The position numbers were made by a program, and so were the translations under genes. 16,343 nt of DNA, taken from the NCBI GenBank assembly GCA_038330415.1, contig JBBQNZ010000099.1:1-16343 (forward strand). The letters run 5' to 3'. The notes beneath the pieces are model-generated. The model saw only the letters and a program-made list of their open reading frames with translations, searched no databases and was not told where the DNA came from. Source of the DNA: Fodinibacter sp038330415 (GTDB taxonomy: Bacteria > Actinomycetota > Actinomycetes > Actinomycetales > Dermatophilaceae). Below, piece by piece: positions 1 through 6,969 of the stretch; position 1 is the stretch's first letter, and every line of letters starts with the position of its first letter.

Positions 1-357
1 GCGACCTTCGTCGACCACGAGCTGCGCCCCGGCACCAGGTCGACCTACTACATGACCTCGCCCGAGGGCCAGAAGTTCGCGGGCTACTGGGACGTCGACG
101 AGGTCGAGGAGACGCGCCGGTTCGCCTTCCGCGACGGCTTCGCCGACGAGGACCTCACCCCGAACCCCGACCTGCCGGTGTCGCACTGCGACTACACGTT
201 CAGCGCCATCGACGACGGCACCCGAGCGGTCTTCACGAGCCGCTACGAGTCGGCCGAGGACCTCCAGAAGGTGCTCGACATGGGGATGGAGGAGGGCGCC
301 CGGACCGCGATCAACCAGATCGACGGCTTCCTCGCCAACTCCACCCAGGACGCTTGA
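1..357 (+). CDS. SRPBCC/AHSA1-family protein, 3' part (5' end outside window)
   Basis: This is the C-terminal 118 codons of a gene whose start lies before the window; frame 1 is open from base 1 to the TGA at 355-357. The segment GQKFAGYWDVDEVEETRRFAF, the later DYTFSAIDDGTRAVF, and the ending (LDMGMEEGARTAINQIDGFLA) match the second half of AHSA1/START-like SRPBCC proteins: beta strands lining a ligand cavity, then a long C-terminal helix with the common 'MGMEEG' signature. Members of this family bind small hydrophobic ligands or act in stress or detoxification. The ligand cannot be told from sequence. A strong hairpin follows 16 bp after the stop, so this gene probably ends its transcript. 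The family call is fairly secure, the specific role is not. Confidence 0.82.
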   Translation, partial: ATFVDHELRPGTRSTYYMTSPEGQKFAGYWDVDEVEETRRFAFRDGFADEDLTPNPDLPVSHCDYTFSAIDDGTRAVFTSRYESAEDLQKVLDMGMEEGARTAINQIDGFLANSTQDA

Positions 358-372
358 GCGACACCCGCTTTC

Positions 373-394
373 GGCGACCCTAGGCAGGGTCGCC
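373..394 (+). terminator. Hairpin terminator after the SRPBCC gene
   Basis: GGCGACCCT (373-381) and AGGGTCGCC (386-394) are perfect 9-bp inverted arms around a 4-base loop, starting 16 bp after the stop at 357. There is no T-run, which is common for actinobacterial intrinsic terminators. Placement just after a stop codon supports the call. Confidence 0.65.
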
Positions 395-662
395 AGCCGG
401 CGGCGACGGCACCGTGCTGCCCCGCACCACCAGCTGGAACCCGGCGCCCACCGGGTGGAGCCGCTACGGCAACACGGTGGTCGGCCCGCCCGGTGACGAC
501 TGGACCTGGGTGCGCGGCGGGGTCTGGACGCACCGGATTCCCAACGCCAGGATCGGCCTGGTGTCGATGGGCGCGACCGACCAGGTGACCACTCCCATCA
601 CCGCGGAGTTCGCCGACGTGAGGGTCTACTCCGTGGGTGGCGGCAACCGGCCGCACCGCTGA
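384..662 (+). pseudogene. Remnant of a concanavalin A-like (DUF1349/LamG-type) domain
   Basis: An open stretch from a TAG at 381 to a TGA at 660-662 encodes about 92 residues. The only plausible start is a GTG at 414 with no ribosome binding site, and it lies just after a terminator hairpin. The peptide contains GWSRYGNTVVG, DDWTWVRGG, NARIGLVSMGA and AEFADVRVYSV. This order (an aromatic-rich strand, 'ariGLvsmG', then 'aeFadvrVY') is how concanavalin A-like jelly-roll domains at the ends of GH43-type xylosidases and DUF1349 proteins finish. Only the last third or so of such a domain is present, and no catalytic region is nearby. I infer the leftover 3' end of a lost secreted glycosidase or lectin-like gene. 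It could instead be an expressed small ORF. Confidence 0.48.
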
Positions 663-667
663 GCCGG

Positions 668-1786
668 TCAGGCGTTGACGGTCTGCCTCGGGTCCGGCAC
701 CGGCGTTGCCGGTGCCGGCTCGGGGCGCCGCGCCTGCAGTCGGCGGCGGGCGGGGCCCTCGACGAGGGTGTGCACGCCCCACGCGATGCCGGCCAGCGTG
801 ACGACGAGCCCGGCGACGACCACGGCGCTGGCCCACCACGACCCCTGCGCCCACACCCGCAGCGCGTGCACGAACGGCTGCACGAGCAGGTGGGTCATGT
901 ACAGCGCGTACGACGCCTCCCCCGCGGCGACGACGACGGGCCACGACAGGGCGGCGGTCAGCGGGCCGCTGGAGGCCGCGAGCGCCGCGACCCCGAGGCC
1001 GAGCGCCGGGGCCGCCCAGTAGTGGCCGGCCGAGGCGGCCGGCACCAGGGCGAGCACGAGCAGGGTGGCCGGCAGCACGACCACGAGGCGGCCGAGGCGG
1101 GCGCCGCCGCGTACCCAGGCCAGGCAGAGCAGCATCCCGCCCACGAACTCGCCGAGGATCCGCACGTAGAACATGTGCTCGAGGTTGCCGTTGGGCAGGG
1201 CCATGGTCGCGAACACCGCGAGCATCGCGGCATACGACGCCGCCGCCAGCAGCAGGGCCGGCCCGGCCCGGCGTACTCGGACGGCGGCGACGAAGAGCAG
1301 GGGTGCGAGGAGGTAGGCGAACCACTCCGAGCTGATCGACCAGGCCGGGGCGTTGAAGCTGGGCCGGTCGTTGAACCAGGTGTGCACCATGGCGAGGTTC
1401 TCGACGTACGCCTGGGGGGTGCGCCGGTGGCCGTCGACCCCGACGCCGAGGGTGCCTACCAGGGCCGCGATGGCGAGGTCGAGGTTGAGGGTCAGCACGT
1501 GCACCGGCCAGACCCGCGCGAACCGGTTCCGGATGAAGTCGCGGCTCCCCTGGCACGAGAACGAGCCCAGCCGGTCGGCGTAGGTGTAGGCCAGCACGAA
1601 CCCGCTGAGCGGGAAGAACAGGTCGACCCCGAGGTAGCCGGCCCGCATGAACGTGTCGAGCGGAGCCAGGGCCGGCACCAGGGCGAGCAGGTCGTCGCGG
1701 TAGTGGAAGAGCACGACCCACACCGCCGCCACGGCGCGCAGACCCGTGAGCGCGGGCAGCGAGGGGCGCGCGGTGGTGGGTGTCAT
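668..1786 (-). CDS. Acyltransferase 3 family membrane protein (OafA/YrhL type)
   Basis: A 372-residue integral membrane protein. It begins with the family's N-terminal signature LPALTGLRAVAAVWVVLFHY (catalytic-type His at about residue 28), followed by GYLGVDLFFPLSGFVLAYTY and roughly ten hydrophobic helices. It ends in a short basic and Pro/Ala-rich tail. Acyltransferase-3 proteins move acyl groups, usually acetyl, across the membrane onto cell-surface sugars, peptidoglycan or lipids; the acceptor here is unknown. I chose the ATG at 1786, preceded by GTGGAG, because family members usually have about 10 residues before LPALTGLR. A GTG at 1822 would add 12 residues. The gene converges on the plus-strand domain remnant with 5 bp between stops, and a strong hairpin lies inside its last codons. 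It stands alone, with no polysaccharide genes beside it. Confidence 0.88.
   Translation of the reverse strand: MTPTTARPSLPALTGLRAVAAVWVVLFHYRDDLLALVPALAPLDTFMRAGYLGVDLFFPLSGFVLAYTYADRLGSFSCQGSRDFIRNRFARVWPVHVLTLNLDLAIAALVGTLGVGVDGHRRTPQAYVENLAMVHTWFNDRPSFNAPAWSISSEWFAYLLAPLLFVAAVRVRRAGPALLLAAASYAAMLAVFATMALPNGNLEHMFYVRILGEFVGGMLLCLAWVRGGARLGRLVVVLPATLLVLALVPAASAGHYWAAPALGLGVAALAASSGPLTAALSWPVVVAAGEASYALYMTHLLVQPFVHALRVWAQGSWWASAVVVAGLVVTLAGIAWGVHTLVEGPARRRLQARRPEPAPATPVPDPRQTVNA
694..718. terminator. Perfect 11-bp stem hairpin inside the 3' end of the acyltransferase gene
   Basis: CCGGCACCGGC (694-704) and GCCGGTGCCGG (708-718) pair perfectly over 11 bp with a 3-base loop. The structure lies within codons for the Pro/Ala-rich tail, 26 to 50 bp before the stop at 668 in the minus direction. 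It lies just past the end of the plus-strand remnant, so it could end transcription from either side. Function is inferred only from stem strength and position. Confidence 0.42.
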
Positions 1787-1974
1787 CGGCTCCACGCTGC
1801 CAAAGCGCCTCGAGCGGGCCACATCCCCCGGACGGCGCGGTGGCCGCCACCCCCACGGCTCGCGGACGCGCGTCGTCGCAGGTCAGGAGCGGGATGCCGG
1901 AGGGTCACCCGGTCTCCATTCCCGACCCACGCTGCGACAAACGTCACGAGCAGCGCGAACGCGGGTTCTGGCCC

Positions 1975-2418
1975 TCAGACGCAGAACTCGTTGCCCTCGG
2001 GGTCGCGCATCACCGCCCAGTGCACGCCGAGGCCGGCGTGGTCGTCGACCCGCGTGGCGCCCAGCGACTCGAGCCGGCGCACCTGCGCGGCCACCCGCTC
2101 GCGCTGGTCGTCGAGCGGCACCGACGGCCCTCCGCCGGCGAGGAGGTCGATGTGCACGCGGTTCTTGACCGCTTTGGCCTCGGGCACCTTCTGGAAGAAG
2201 AGGCGCGGCTGGCCCTCGGCCTCGATGGCGGAGGCGTCGTTCCAGTGGTCCTGCGGGATGCCGTTGGCCGCGAGGAAGGCCGGCCAGTCGGCGAAGTCGC
2301 CCGGCGGGCCGGGGATGGCGTAGCCGCGCTCGGCGAGCGCGGCCGCCCAGAACACGGCGAGTGCGCCGGGGTCGGCAGCGTCGAAGACGACCTGGATGGG
2401 AGCTGTCGATCGGTCCAT
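1975..2418 (-). CDS. VOC family (glyoxalase/bleomycin-resistance fold) protein
   Basis: A 147-residue cytosolic protein with the one-unit vicinal-oxygen-chelate layout: IQVVFDAADPGALAVFWAAAL at the N-terminus, PRLFFQKVPEAKAVKNRVHIDLL in the middle and MRDPEGNEFCV at the end. The segments FDAADP, NRVHIDL and DPEGNEFCV are typical of the small 'VOC family protein' group common in actinobacteria. In other VOC proteins, His and Glu residues in the equivalent strands bind metal; here H (in VHIDL) and E (in GNEF) are present. Substrate is unknown. The ATG at 2416-2418 removes an Arg/Pro-rich extension that has no family match. A hexamer CAGACT lies 6 nt before the ATG inside a 13-bp palindrome. The gene diverges from helD. 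Confidence 0.85.
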   Translation of the reverse strand: MDRSTAPIQVVFDAADPGALAVFWAAALAERGYAIPGPPGDFADWPAFLAANGIPQDHWNDASAIEAEGQPRLFFQKVPEAKAVKNRVHIDLLAGGGPSVPLDDQRERVAAQVRRLESLGATRVDDHAGLGVHWAVMRDPEGNEFCV

Positions 2419-2420
2419 CC

Positions 2421-2433
2421 CGGCAGTCTGCCG
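2421..2433. promoter_or_regulatory. 13-bp palindrome over the presumed -10 of the VOC gene
   Basis: CGGCAGTCTGCCG is a perfect odd-length palindrome starting 2 bp upstream of the VOC start codon. It contains, on the minus strand, CAGACT placed 6 nt before the ATG, a plausible degenerate -10 for a leaderless transcript. A repressor bound here would block the promoter. This is inference; palindromes of this size also arise by chance in GC-rich DNA. Confidence 0.3.
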
Positions 2434-2521
2434 CGGCCCACCGACAGGCGGGCCGGCGCAACCAACCCGATCCGGCTTCCGTCGGCGCCCCACCCCGCGC
2501 TACCATCGTCGGTTCGCCAGT

Positions 2522-4615
2522 ATGGACATCACCCAGAGCCCGAGAGGCGGATCCGCCGTGCCCGCGCCGACCGCCGAGACCTCCACGACCACCACTGCGA
2601 CCGACGACGTCCTCGCCCGGGAGCAGGCCCACCTCGACCACGCCCGCGCCGAGCTGAGGCGGATGCGCGAGAGCACCGACCGGCTTGACGCCGCCAAGGC
2701 CACCGACGCCTGGACCAGCGAGCTGCTCGGCCACGTGCTGGCCCGCCGGGTCGCCGCCCTGCAGGACGACCCGGGCACCACCTTGTTCTTCGGCCGGATC
2801 GACACCCGCACCGACCACGGCGCGGAGACCTTCCACATCGGGCGCCGGCACGTGTCCGACGACCACGGCGACCCGGTCGTCGTCGACTGGCGCGCCCCGA
2901 TCTCCACCGCGTTCTACCGCGCCTCACCGGCCGCCCCCATGGGCGTGGAGCTGCGCCGCCGCTTCGGCGTCGACCGGGGCCGCCTCACGGCGTACGAGGA
3001 CGAGCGCCTCACCGCCGGCGACGTGACCGCACCCAGCGGCATCCTCGCCGCCGAGATCGAGCGCCCCCGCAGCGGCCCGATGCGCGACATCGTCTCGACC
3101 ATCCAGCCCGAGCAGGACGAGATCGTCCGCAGCGACATCGCCACCAGCATCTGCGTGCAGGGGGCGCCCGGCACCGGCAAGACCGCTGTCGGCCTGCACC
3201 GCGCCGCCTGGCTGCTCTACTCCTTCCGCGCCCAGCTCGACCGCTCGGGCGTGCTGGTGGTCGGCCCGAACCGCGCCTTCCTCGACCACATCGGGGCGGT
3301 GCTCCCCTCCCTGGGTGAGGCGCGGGTCGGCCACGCCACGATCGACACCCTGCTCGACCACGGCCGGGTGCGGGCGCAGGACCCCACCGACGTGGCGATG
3401 CTCAAGGGCGATGCGCGCCTGGCCGAGGTGCTGCACCGTGCCGTCTGGGCGCATGTCGGCCGTGCCGGCGAGGCGCTGGTACTCCCCCGGGGGTCGCGGC
3501 GATGGCGGGTGCCGGCGTACGAGATCCAGGACGAGCTCGACGCGCTCGTCGCCCGCGGGGTGCGCTACTCCGCGGCCCGTGACCTGCTCCCGCAGCGACT
3601 GGCGCACCGGGTGCTGCTGCAGCTCGAGCGCTCCGGCGACGCCCCCGACGACCGGGTGCAGGACACCGTGGCCCGGTCCGCCCCGGTGTCGGCCTACGTG
3701 CGCCGTCTGTGGCCGGCGCTCGACCCGGCCCTCGTCCTCTTCCGGGTTTTCTCGGATGCCGCGACGCTCGCCGACGCGGCAGACGGCATCCTCACCGCTG
3801 ACGAGCAGCGAATGCTGCTGTGGGAGAACCCCCCTCGCACCAAGGGTGCGGCCCGCTGGTCACCGGCCGACATGGCGCTCCTCGACGAGGTCGCCGACCT
3901 GCTCGACCGCACCCCCAGCCTGGGGCACGTGGTGCTCGACGAGGCGCAGGACCTCTCCCCGATGCAGCTGCGCGCCGTCGGCCGCCGGGCGTCGACGGGG
4001 TCGATCACGGTGCTCGGCGACATCGCCCAAGGCACCACCCCGTGGGCCACCGAGTCGTGGGACGACGCGATGGGCCACCTCGGCCGGCCGGGGCACGAGC
4101 TGGTCGTGCTCGACCGCGGCTTCCGGGTGCCGGGGCTGGTCATCGACTTCGCCGCCCGGCTGCTGCCGCACATGGCACCCGGCCTGGGGGCGCCACGGTC
4201 GGTGCGCGACAACCCCGGCCGCCTCACGGTGGTGCCCACCGAACGCGGTGGGCGCCCTGCCGCGGTGACCGAGGCCGTGCGTGACGCGCTCGGCCGGCCG
4301 GGGTCGGTGGGCGTCATCGCGGCGGATGCCGAGGTCGCCGCCCTGAGCGCCGACCTCACCGCCGCAGGAGTCCCGCACGGGCGGCTCGACGCCGAGCACG
4401 GCGACGACGAGGACCGGCAGGTCGAGCTGGTGCCGGCCAGCATCGCCAAGGGGCTGGAGTTCGACCGGGTGGTGGTGGTCGAACCGGCCGCCATGGCGCG
4501 GGCCGAGCCCGACGAGCGCACCGGGCTGCGCCGGCTCTACGTGGTGCTCACCCGAGCGGTGAGCGAGCTGACCGTGGTGCACGCCGAGCCCCTGCCCGGC
4601 CCCTTGCAAGCCTGA
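2522..4615 (+). CDS. helD: HelD-type UvrD-like helicase acting on RNA polymerase
   Basis: A 697-residue SF1-type ATPase. The N-terminal part (about residues 25-65) is an Arg/Glu-rich helix of coiled-coil character, followed by the HelD-specific region with FGRID, FHIGRRHV and VVDWRAPISTAFYRA. Helicase motifs follow in order: Walker A GAPGTGKT (about 214-221), Walker B DEAQD (473-477), motif III LGDIAQGT (about 498-505), motif V KGLEFD (643-648) and motif VI LYVVLTRA (about 672-679). HelD proteins use this ATPase core to pull stalled or nucleic-acid-bound RNA polymerase apart and recycle it, and some actinobacterial members (HelR) confer rifamycin tolerance. Whether this one does is unknown. 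The ATG at 2522 has no clear ribosome site. A GTG at 2558, with GAGAGG 10 nt upstream (2542-2547), is a real alternative giving 685 residues. TACCAT at 2501-2506 may be its -10. Confidence 0.9.
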   Translation: MDITQSPRGGSAVPAPTAETSTTTTATDDVLAREQAHLDHARAELRRMRESTDRLDAAKATDAWTSELLGHVLARRVAALQDDPGTTLFFGRIDTRTDHGAETFHIGRRHVSDDHGDPVVVDWRAPISTAFYRASPAAPMGVELRRRFGVDRGRLTAYEDERLTAGDVTAPSGILAAEIERPRSGPMRDIVSTIQPEQDEIVRSDIATSICVQGAPGTGKTAVGLHRAAWLLYSFRAQLDRSGVLVVGPNRAFLDHIGAVLPSLGEARVGHATIDTLLDHGRVRAQDPTDVAMLKGDARLAEVLHRAVWAHVGRAGEALVLPRGSRRWRVPAYEIQDELDALVARGVRYSAARDLLPQRLAHRVLLQLERSGDAPDDRVQDTVARSAPVSAYVRRLWPALDPALVLFRVFSDAATLADAADGILTADEQRMLLWENPPRTKGAARWSPADMALLDEVADLLDRTPSLGHVVLDEAQDLSPMQLRAVGRRASTGSITVLGDIAQGTTPWATESWDDAMGHLGRPGHELVVLDRGFRVPGLVIDFAARLLPHMAPGLGAPRSVRDNPGRLTVVPTERGGRPAAVTEAVRDALGRPGSVGVIAADAEVAALSADLTAAGVPHGRLDAEHGDDEDRQVELVPASIAKGLEFDRVVVVEPAAMARAEPDERTGLRRLYVVLTRAVSELTVVHAEPLPGPLQA

Positions 4616-4616
4616 T

Positions 4617-4647
4617 CCCGCCGACTCGGCCTGCTGCCAGTCGGGCG
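4617..4647. terminator. Terminator-like hairpin between convergent helD and the 81-residue gene
   Basis: CCGACT (4621-4626) pairs with AGTCGG (4639-4644). Inside it GGC (4628-4630) pairs with GCC (4636-4638) around a CTGCT loop, leaving one bulged base. Outer GC bases extend the stem imperfectly. It starts a few bases after the helD stop and lies before the stop of the opposing gene, where a shared bidirectional terminator is expected. Confidence 0.5.
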
Positions 4648-4665
4648 GTCGAGCGGTCGGGCGGA

Positions 4666-4911
4666 TCAGCCGGCATCCTCGAAGGGCTCGGTGGGGGCGG
4701 CCGCTGCGGCCAGGCCGCGCACGAGGACGTCGACGAGGTGCGGCACCTCGGCCGAGTCGACCTGCATCGTGCCGACGCACGTGTTGCCCCGCCAGATCGA
4801 GAGCACGACCACCGCGTGGTCGGGATGCCAGGAGACGCGCATCGCTCGCGCTCCCCCGCGGGCGTCGAGCACCACCTCGCCACGCAGCGGGAGCGGTGAC
4901 ACGTGAGGCAT
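4666..4911 (-). CDS. Small conserved actinobacterial protein of unknown function
   Basis: An 81-residue protein without signal peptide or membrane helix. The core RVSWHPDHAVVVLSIWRGN, followed by CVGTMQVDSAEVPHLVDVLV, looks like a compact beta-strand unit followed by a helix. I recall the same pattern (SWHPD, LSIWRGN, CVGT, then 'dvpxlvdvLxxgL') in small hypothetical proteins of many actinobacteria, but no function is known to me. It is transcribed towards helD. The start is uncertain: the ATG at 4911 has AGGG directly against it, while a GTG three codons later (4902) would have GAGGG at a 9-base distance. A short inverted repeat, TGAGG/CCTCA (4904-4917), overlaps the start region. It lies 38 bp downstream of the SOUL gene and may share its transcript. 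Confidence 0.65.
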   Translation of the reverse strand: MPHVSPLPLRGEVVLDARGGARAMRVSWHPDHAVVVLSIWRGNTCVGTMQVDSAEVPHLVDVLVRGLAAAAAPTEPFEDAG

Positions 4912-4949
4912 CCCTCATCATGGCCCGAGCCGGCGGTGGCGCACCAGAC

Positions 4950-5513
4950 CTAGGTGCGCACGACGTCCTGGACGACCTCGTTACGACGCAGGAACCAGGG
5001 CTTGAAGGGCGGGTCGAACCGGGCGAACCGGGGGTGCCCGGTCGGCACCAGCCCGGCCGCGGCCACGGCGTCGAGCAGCTCGGCGAGGTGCTTCTCGTAG
5101 GAGCCCTGCGACCAGCGCCCCGAGTAGCGCACCGCGGCGGCCAGCCGCTCGGGCACGGCACGCACGTGCACCGCCGGGTCGGTCGGCACCGGCGCCGTCT
5201 CCAGCGTCATCGCAGCGGGCAGCACGAAGGCGACGACATAGCCACCGTCGGCCCCCTCGGCCTGCACCACCGGCGCCGTCATGGCGACCTTCTCCGACGG
5301 GGCCGCCTCCTGCACCACCGGGGCGGTCATCGCCACCGCCCGCTGCGCCTGGTTCGCGCCCGTGATGTACCGGAACAGGAAGCGGAAGGCGCGGTTGCCG
5401 GCATCCTCGAACGAGCCGTCGAGCGCGACCTCGGCCACGACGTGCTCGGGATAACGGCGCAGCTCGAAGCCGTCGTGCTGCTCGAGGACGTCGTACTGCT
5501 GCTGCTCGGTCAC
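4950..5513 (-). CDS. SOUL family heme-binding protein
   Basis: A 187-residue protein with the SOUL/HEBP layout: YDVLEQHDGFELRRYPEHVV near the N-terminus, AGNRAFRFLFRYITGANQAQ, then the characteristic AMTAPVV repeated twice (about residues 61-82), and a C-terminal RYSGRWSQGSY and DPPFKPWFLRRNEV. Bacterial SOUL proteins bind heme or related tetrapyrroles, and their physiological role is poorly defined. There is no signal peptide, so it is probably cytosolic. The start is a GTG at 5511-5513; no other start is available before the first AMTAPV motif. TAGCGT lies 7 nt upstream and no Shine-Dalgarno is evident. It lies 46 bp downstream of lpdA on the same strand, with a short hairpin between. Confidence 0.9.
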   Translation of the reverse strand: MTEQQQYDVLEQHDGFELRRYPEHVVAEVALDGSFEDAGNRAFRFLFRYITGANQAQRAVAMTAPVVQEAAPSEKVAMTAPVVQAEGADGGYVVAFVLPAAMTLETAPVPTDPAVHVRAVPERLAAAVRYSGRWSQGSYEKHLAELLDAVAAAGLVPTGHPRFARFDPPFKPWFLRRNEVVQDVVRT

Positions 5514-5520
5514 CCCACCG

Positions 5521-5526
5521 ACGCTA
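5521..5526 (-). promoter_or_regulatory. Candidate -10 for a leaderless SOUL transcript
   Basis: Reading the minus strand, TAGCGT is followed by 7 nt and the GTG start. No -35 match was found, and no ribosome site lies in the gap. The same arrangement recurs upstream of lpdA, mreB, ndk and the L7/L12-like gene. Confidence 0.4.
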
Positions 5527-5543
5527 CGCCGGGCGGCGGAGGC

Positions 5544-5556
5544 ACCGGAGGCCGGT
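5544..5556 (-). terminator. Short hairpin after lpdA
   Basis: ACCGG and CCGGT form 5-bp arms around a 3-base loop, starting 3 bp after the lpdA stop in the minus direction. The stem is short and has no T-run, so it is only a weak terminator candidate. Confidence 0.28.
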
Positions 5557-5559
5557 CGG

Positions 5560-6957
5560 TCAGAAGTTGATCATGTGGCCGACGATGCCCTCGACGGCCT
5601 CCTTGACCGCCTCGGACAGCGTCGGGTGCGCGAACACGTTGCGCGCGACCTCGTCGGCGGTGAGGTCCCACTTCTGCGCCAGGGTGAGCACGGGCAGCAG
5701 CTCGGTGACGTCGGGGCCGATCATGTGCGCGCCGAGGATCTCGTTGTGGGTGGCGTCGGCCACGATCTTGACGAAGCCCACGGCATCGCCCAGGCCCATC
5801 GCCTTGCCGTTGGCGGTGAAGGGGAACGTCGCGGTCTTGACGTCGTAGCCCCGCTCCTTGGCCTGGGCCTCGGAGTAGCCGAACGAGCCGATCTGCGGGT
5901 GGCAGTAGGTGGCGCGCGGCACGAAGTCGTAGTCGACCGGCATCGTGTCGGCGCCGGCGAGGGTCTCGGCCGCGACGATGCCCTGGGCCTCGGCGACGTG
6001 GGCCAGCATCAGCTTGGCGGTGCAGTCGCCGATGGCGTAGACGTTGGGCACGTTGGTGCGGCAGTACTCGTCGATCGCGACGGCGCCCCGGTCGGTGAGC
6101 TCGACGCCGGCGGCGTCGAGCCCGTAGCCCTCGGTGCGCGGCGCGAACCCGATGGCCGACATGAACTTGCCGGCCTCGAGCACCTGCTGGTCGCCGCCGG
6201 CGGCCGGCGAGACCGTGACGCGCACCCCCGAGCCGGTGTCCTCGACGCCCTCGACCTTGGTGCTGAGCAGCACCTTCACGCCCAGCTTCTTGTAGTGCTT
6301 GGCGAGCTCCTTGGAGATGTCGGCGTCCTCGGTGGGCACCATCCGGTCGAGGAACTCGACGATCGTGACGTCGACGCCGAAGTTCTTCATGACGTAGGCG
6401 AACTCGACGCCGATGGCGCCCGAGCCGGCGATGATGATCGAGCCGGGCAGGTTCTCGTCGAGGATCTGCTCCTCGTAGGTGACGACGTTCGGCGAGACGG
6501 TGACGCCGGGCAGCATCCGGGTGACGGCACCGGCCGCGATGATCAGGTGGTCGAACGTGAGCTGACGCGTGGACCCGTCGTTGAGCGCAACGTCCATCGA
6601 GGTCGACGAGGTGAGGGTGCCCCAGCCGTCGATCTCCTGGATCTTGTTCTTCTTCATCAGGAAGTGCACGCCGCGCACGATGCCGTCGGACACCTGGCGG
6701 GAGCGCTTGAACGTGGGCGCGTAGGCCATCGTGGCGTCGCCCTCGATGCCGTACTTCGCCTTGTCGTGGGTGAGCAGGTGCGAGATCTCGGCGCTCTTGA
6801 TCAGCGCCTTGCTCGGGATGCAGCCGACGTTGAGGCAGACCCCGCCCCAGTACTTCTTCTCGACGACCGCCACCTTCTTGCCCAGCTGTGACGCGCGGAT
6901 CGCCGCGACGTAACCACCAGGACCAGCACCGAGCACCACGACGTCGAAGTCAGCCAT
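5560..6957 (-). CDS. lpdA: Dihydrolipoyl dehydrogenase (E3)
   Basis: A 465-residue FAD/NAD-dependent oxidoreductase, the normal family length. The FAD motif GAGPGGY is at residues 10-16, the redox disulfide GGVCLNVGCIPSK has Cys41 and Cys46, the NAD-binding motif GSGAIGVEFA is mid-chain, and a second FAD motif, YAIGDC, follows. The active-site pair His444 and Glu449 lies in HPTLSE. It reoxidises dihydrolipoamide of the 2-oxoacid dehydrogenase complexes (pyruvate, 2-oxoglutarate, branched-chain) and passes electrons to NAD+. E1 and E2 subunits are not in the window, so one E3 probably serves several complexes, as in mycobacteria. The ATG at 6955-6957 is 9 bp after the stop of an upstream membrane-protein gene, so co-transcription is possible. 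TAGGCT 6 nt before the ATG could also give a leaderless message. Confidence 0.97.
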   Translation of the reverse strand: MADFDVVVLGAGPGGYVAAIRASQLGKKVAVVEKKYWGGVCLNVGCIPSKALIKSAEISHLLTHDKAKYGIEGDATMAYAPTFKRSRQVSDGIVRGVHFLMKKNKIQEIDGWGTLTSSTSMDVALNDGSTRQLTFDHLIIAAGAVTRMLPGVTVSPNVVTYEEQILDENLPGSIIIAGSGAIGVEFAYVMKNFGVDVTIVEFLDRMVPTEDADISKELAKHYKKLGVKVLLSTKVEGVEDTGSGVRVTVSPAAGGDQQVLEAGKFMSAIGFAPRTEGYGLDAAGVELTDRGAVAIDEYCRTNVPNVYAIGDCTAKLMLAHVAEAQGIVAAETLAGADTMPVDYDFVPRATYCHPQIGSFGYSEAQAKERGYDVKTATFPFTANGKAMGLGDAVGFVKIVADATHNEILGAHMIGPDVTELLPVLTLAQKWDLTADEVARNVFAHPTLSEAVKEAVEGIVGHMINF

Positions 6958-6963
6958 GCCGTC

Positions 6964-6969
6964 AGCCTA
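6964..6969 (-). promoter_or_regulatory. Candidate -10 for a leaderless lpdA transcript
   Basis: On the minus strand TAGGCT is followed by 6 nt and the lpdA ATG, with no Shine-Dalgarno between. Its TAG is also the stop codon of the upstream membrane-protein gene, so part of the match may be coincidental. Confidence 0.35.

Noticed and set aside
1787..1974. Regulatory RNA or small gene in the 188-bp gap between the acyltransferase and VOC genes
   Set aside because: I found no convincing hairpin, promoter pair or coding signature there; it probably just holds the acyltransferase promoter and leader.
770..2323. Long plus-strand reading frame of 517 codons over the acyltransferase and VOC genes
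   Set aside because: It is antisense to two recognisable genes, rich in His/Arg/Gly/Pro without family signatures, and is the expected shadow of codon bias in GC-rich DNA.
2419..2521. Rifamycin-associated element upstream of helD
   Set aside because: I could not identify a sequence I trust as that element. The small palindrome at 2421-2433 belongs to the VOC gene start.
5575..6891. 438-codon plus-strand frame opposite lpdA
   Set aside because: Antisense shadow of dihydrolipoyl dehydrogenase with Asp/Val/Gly/His-rich, repetitive content.
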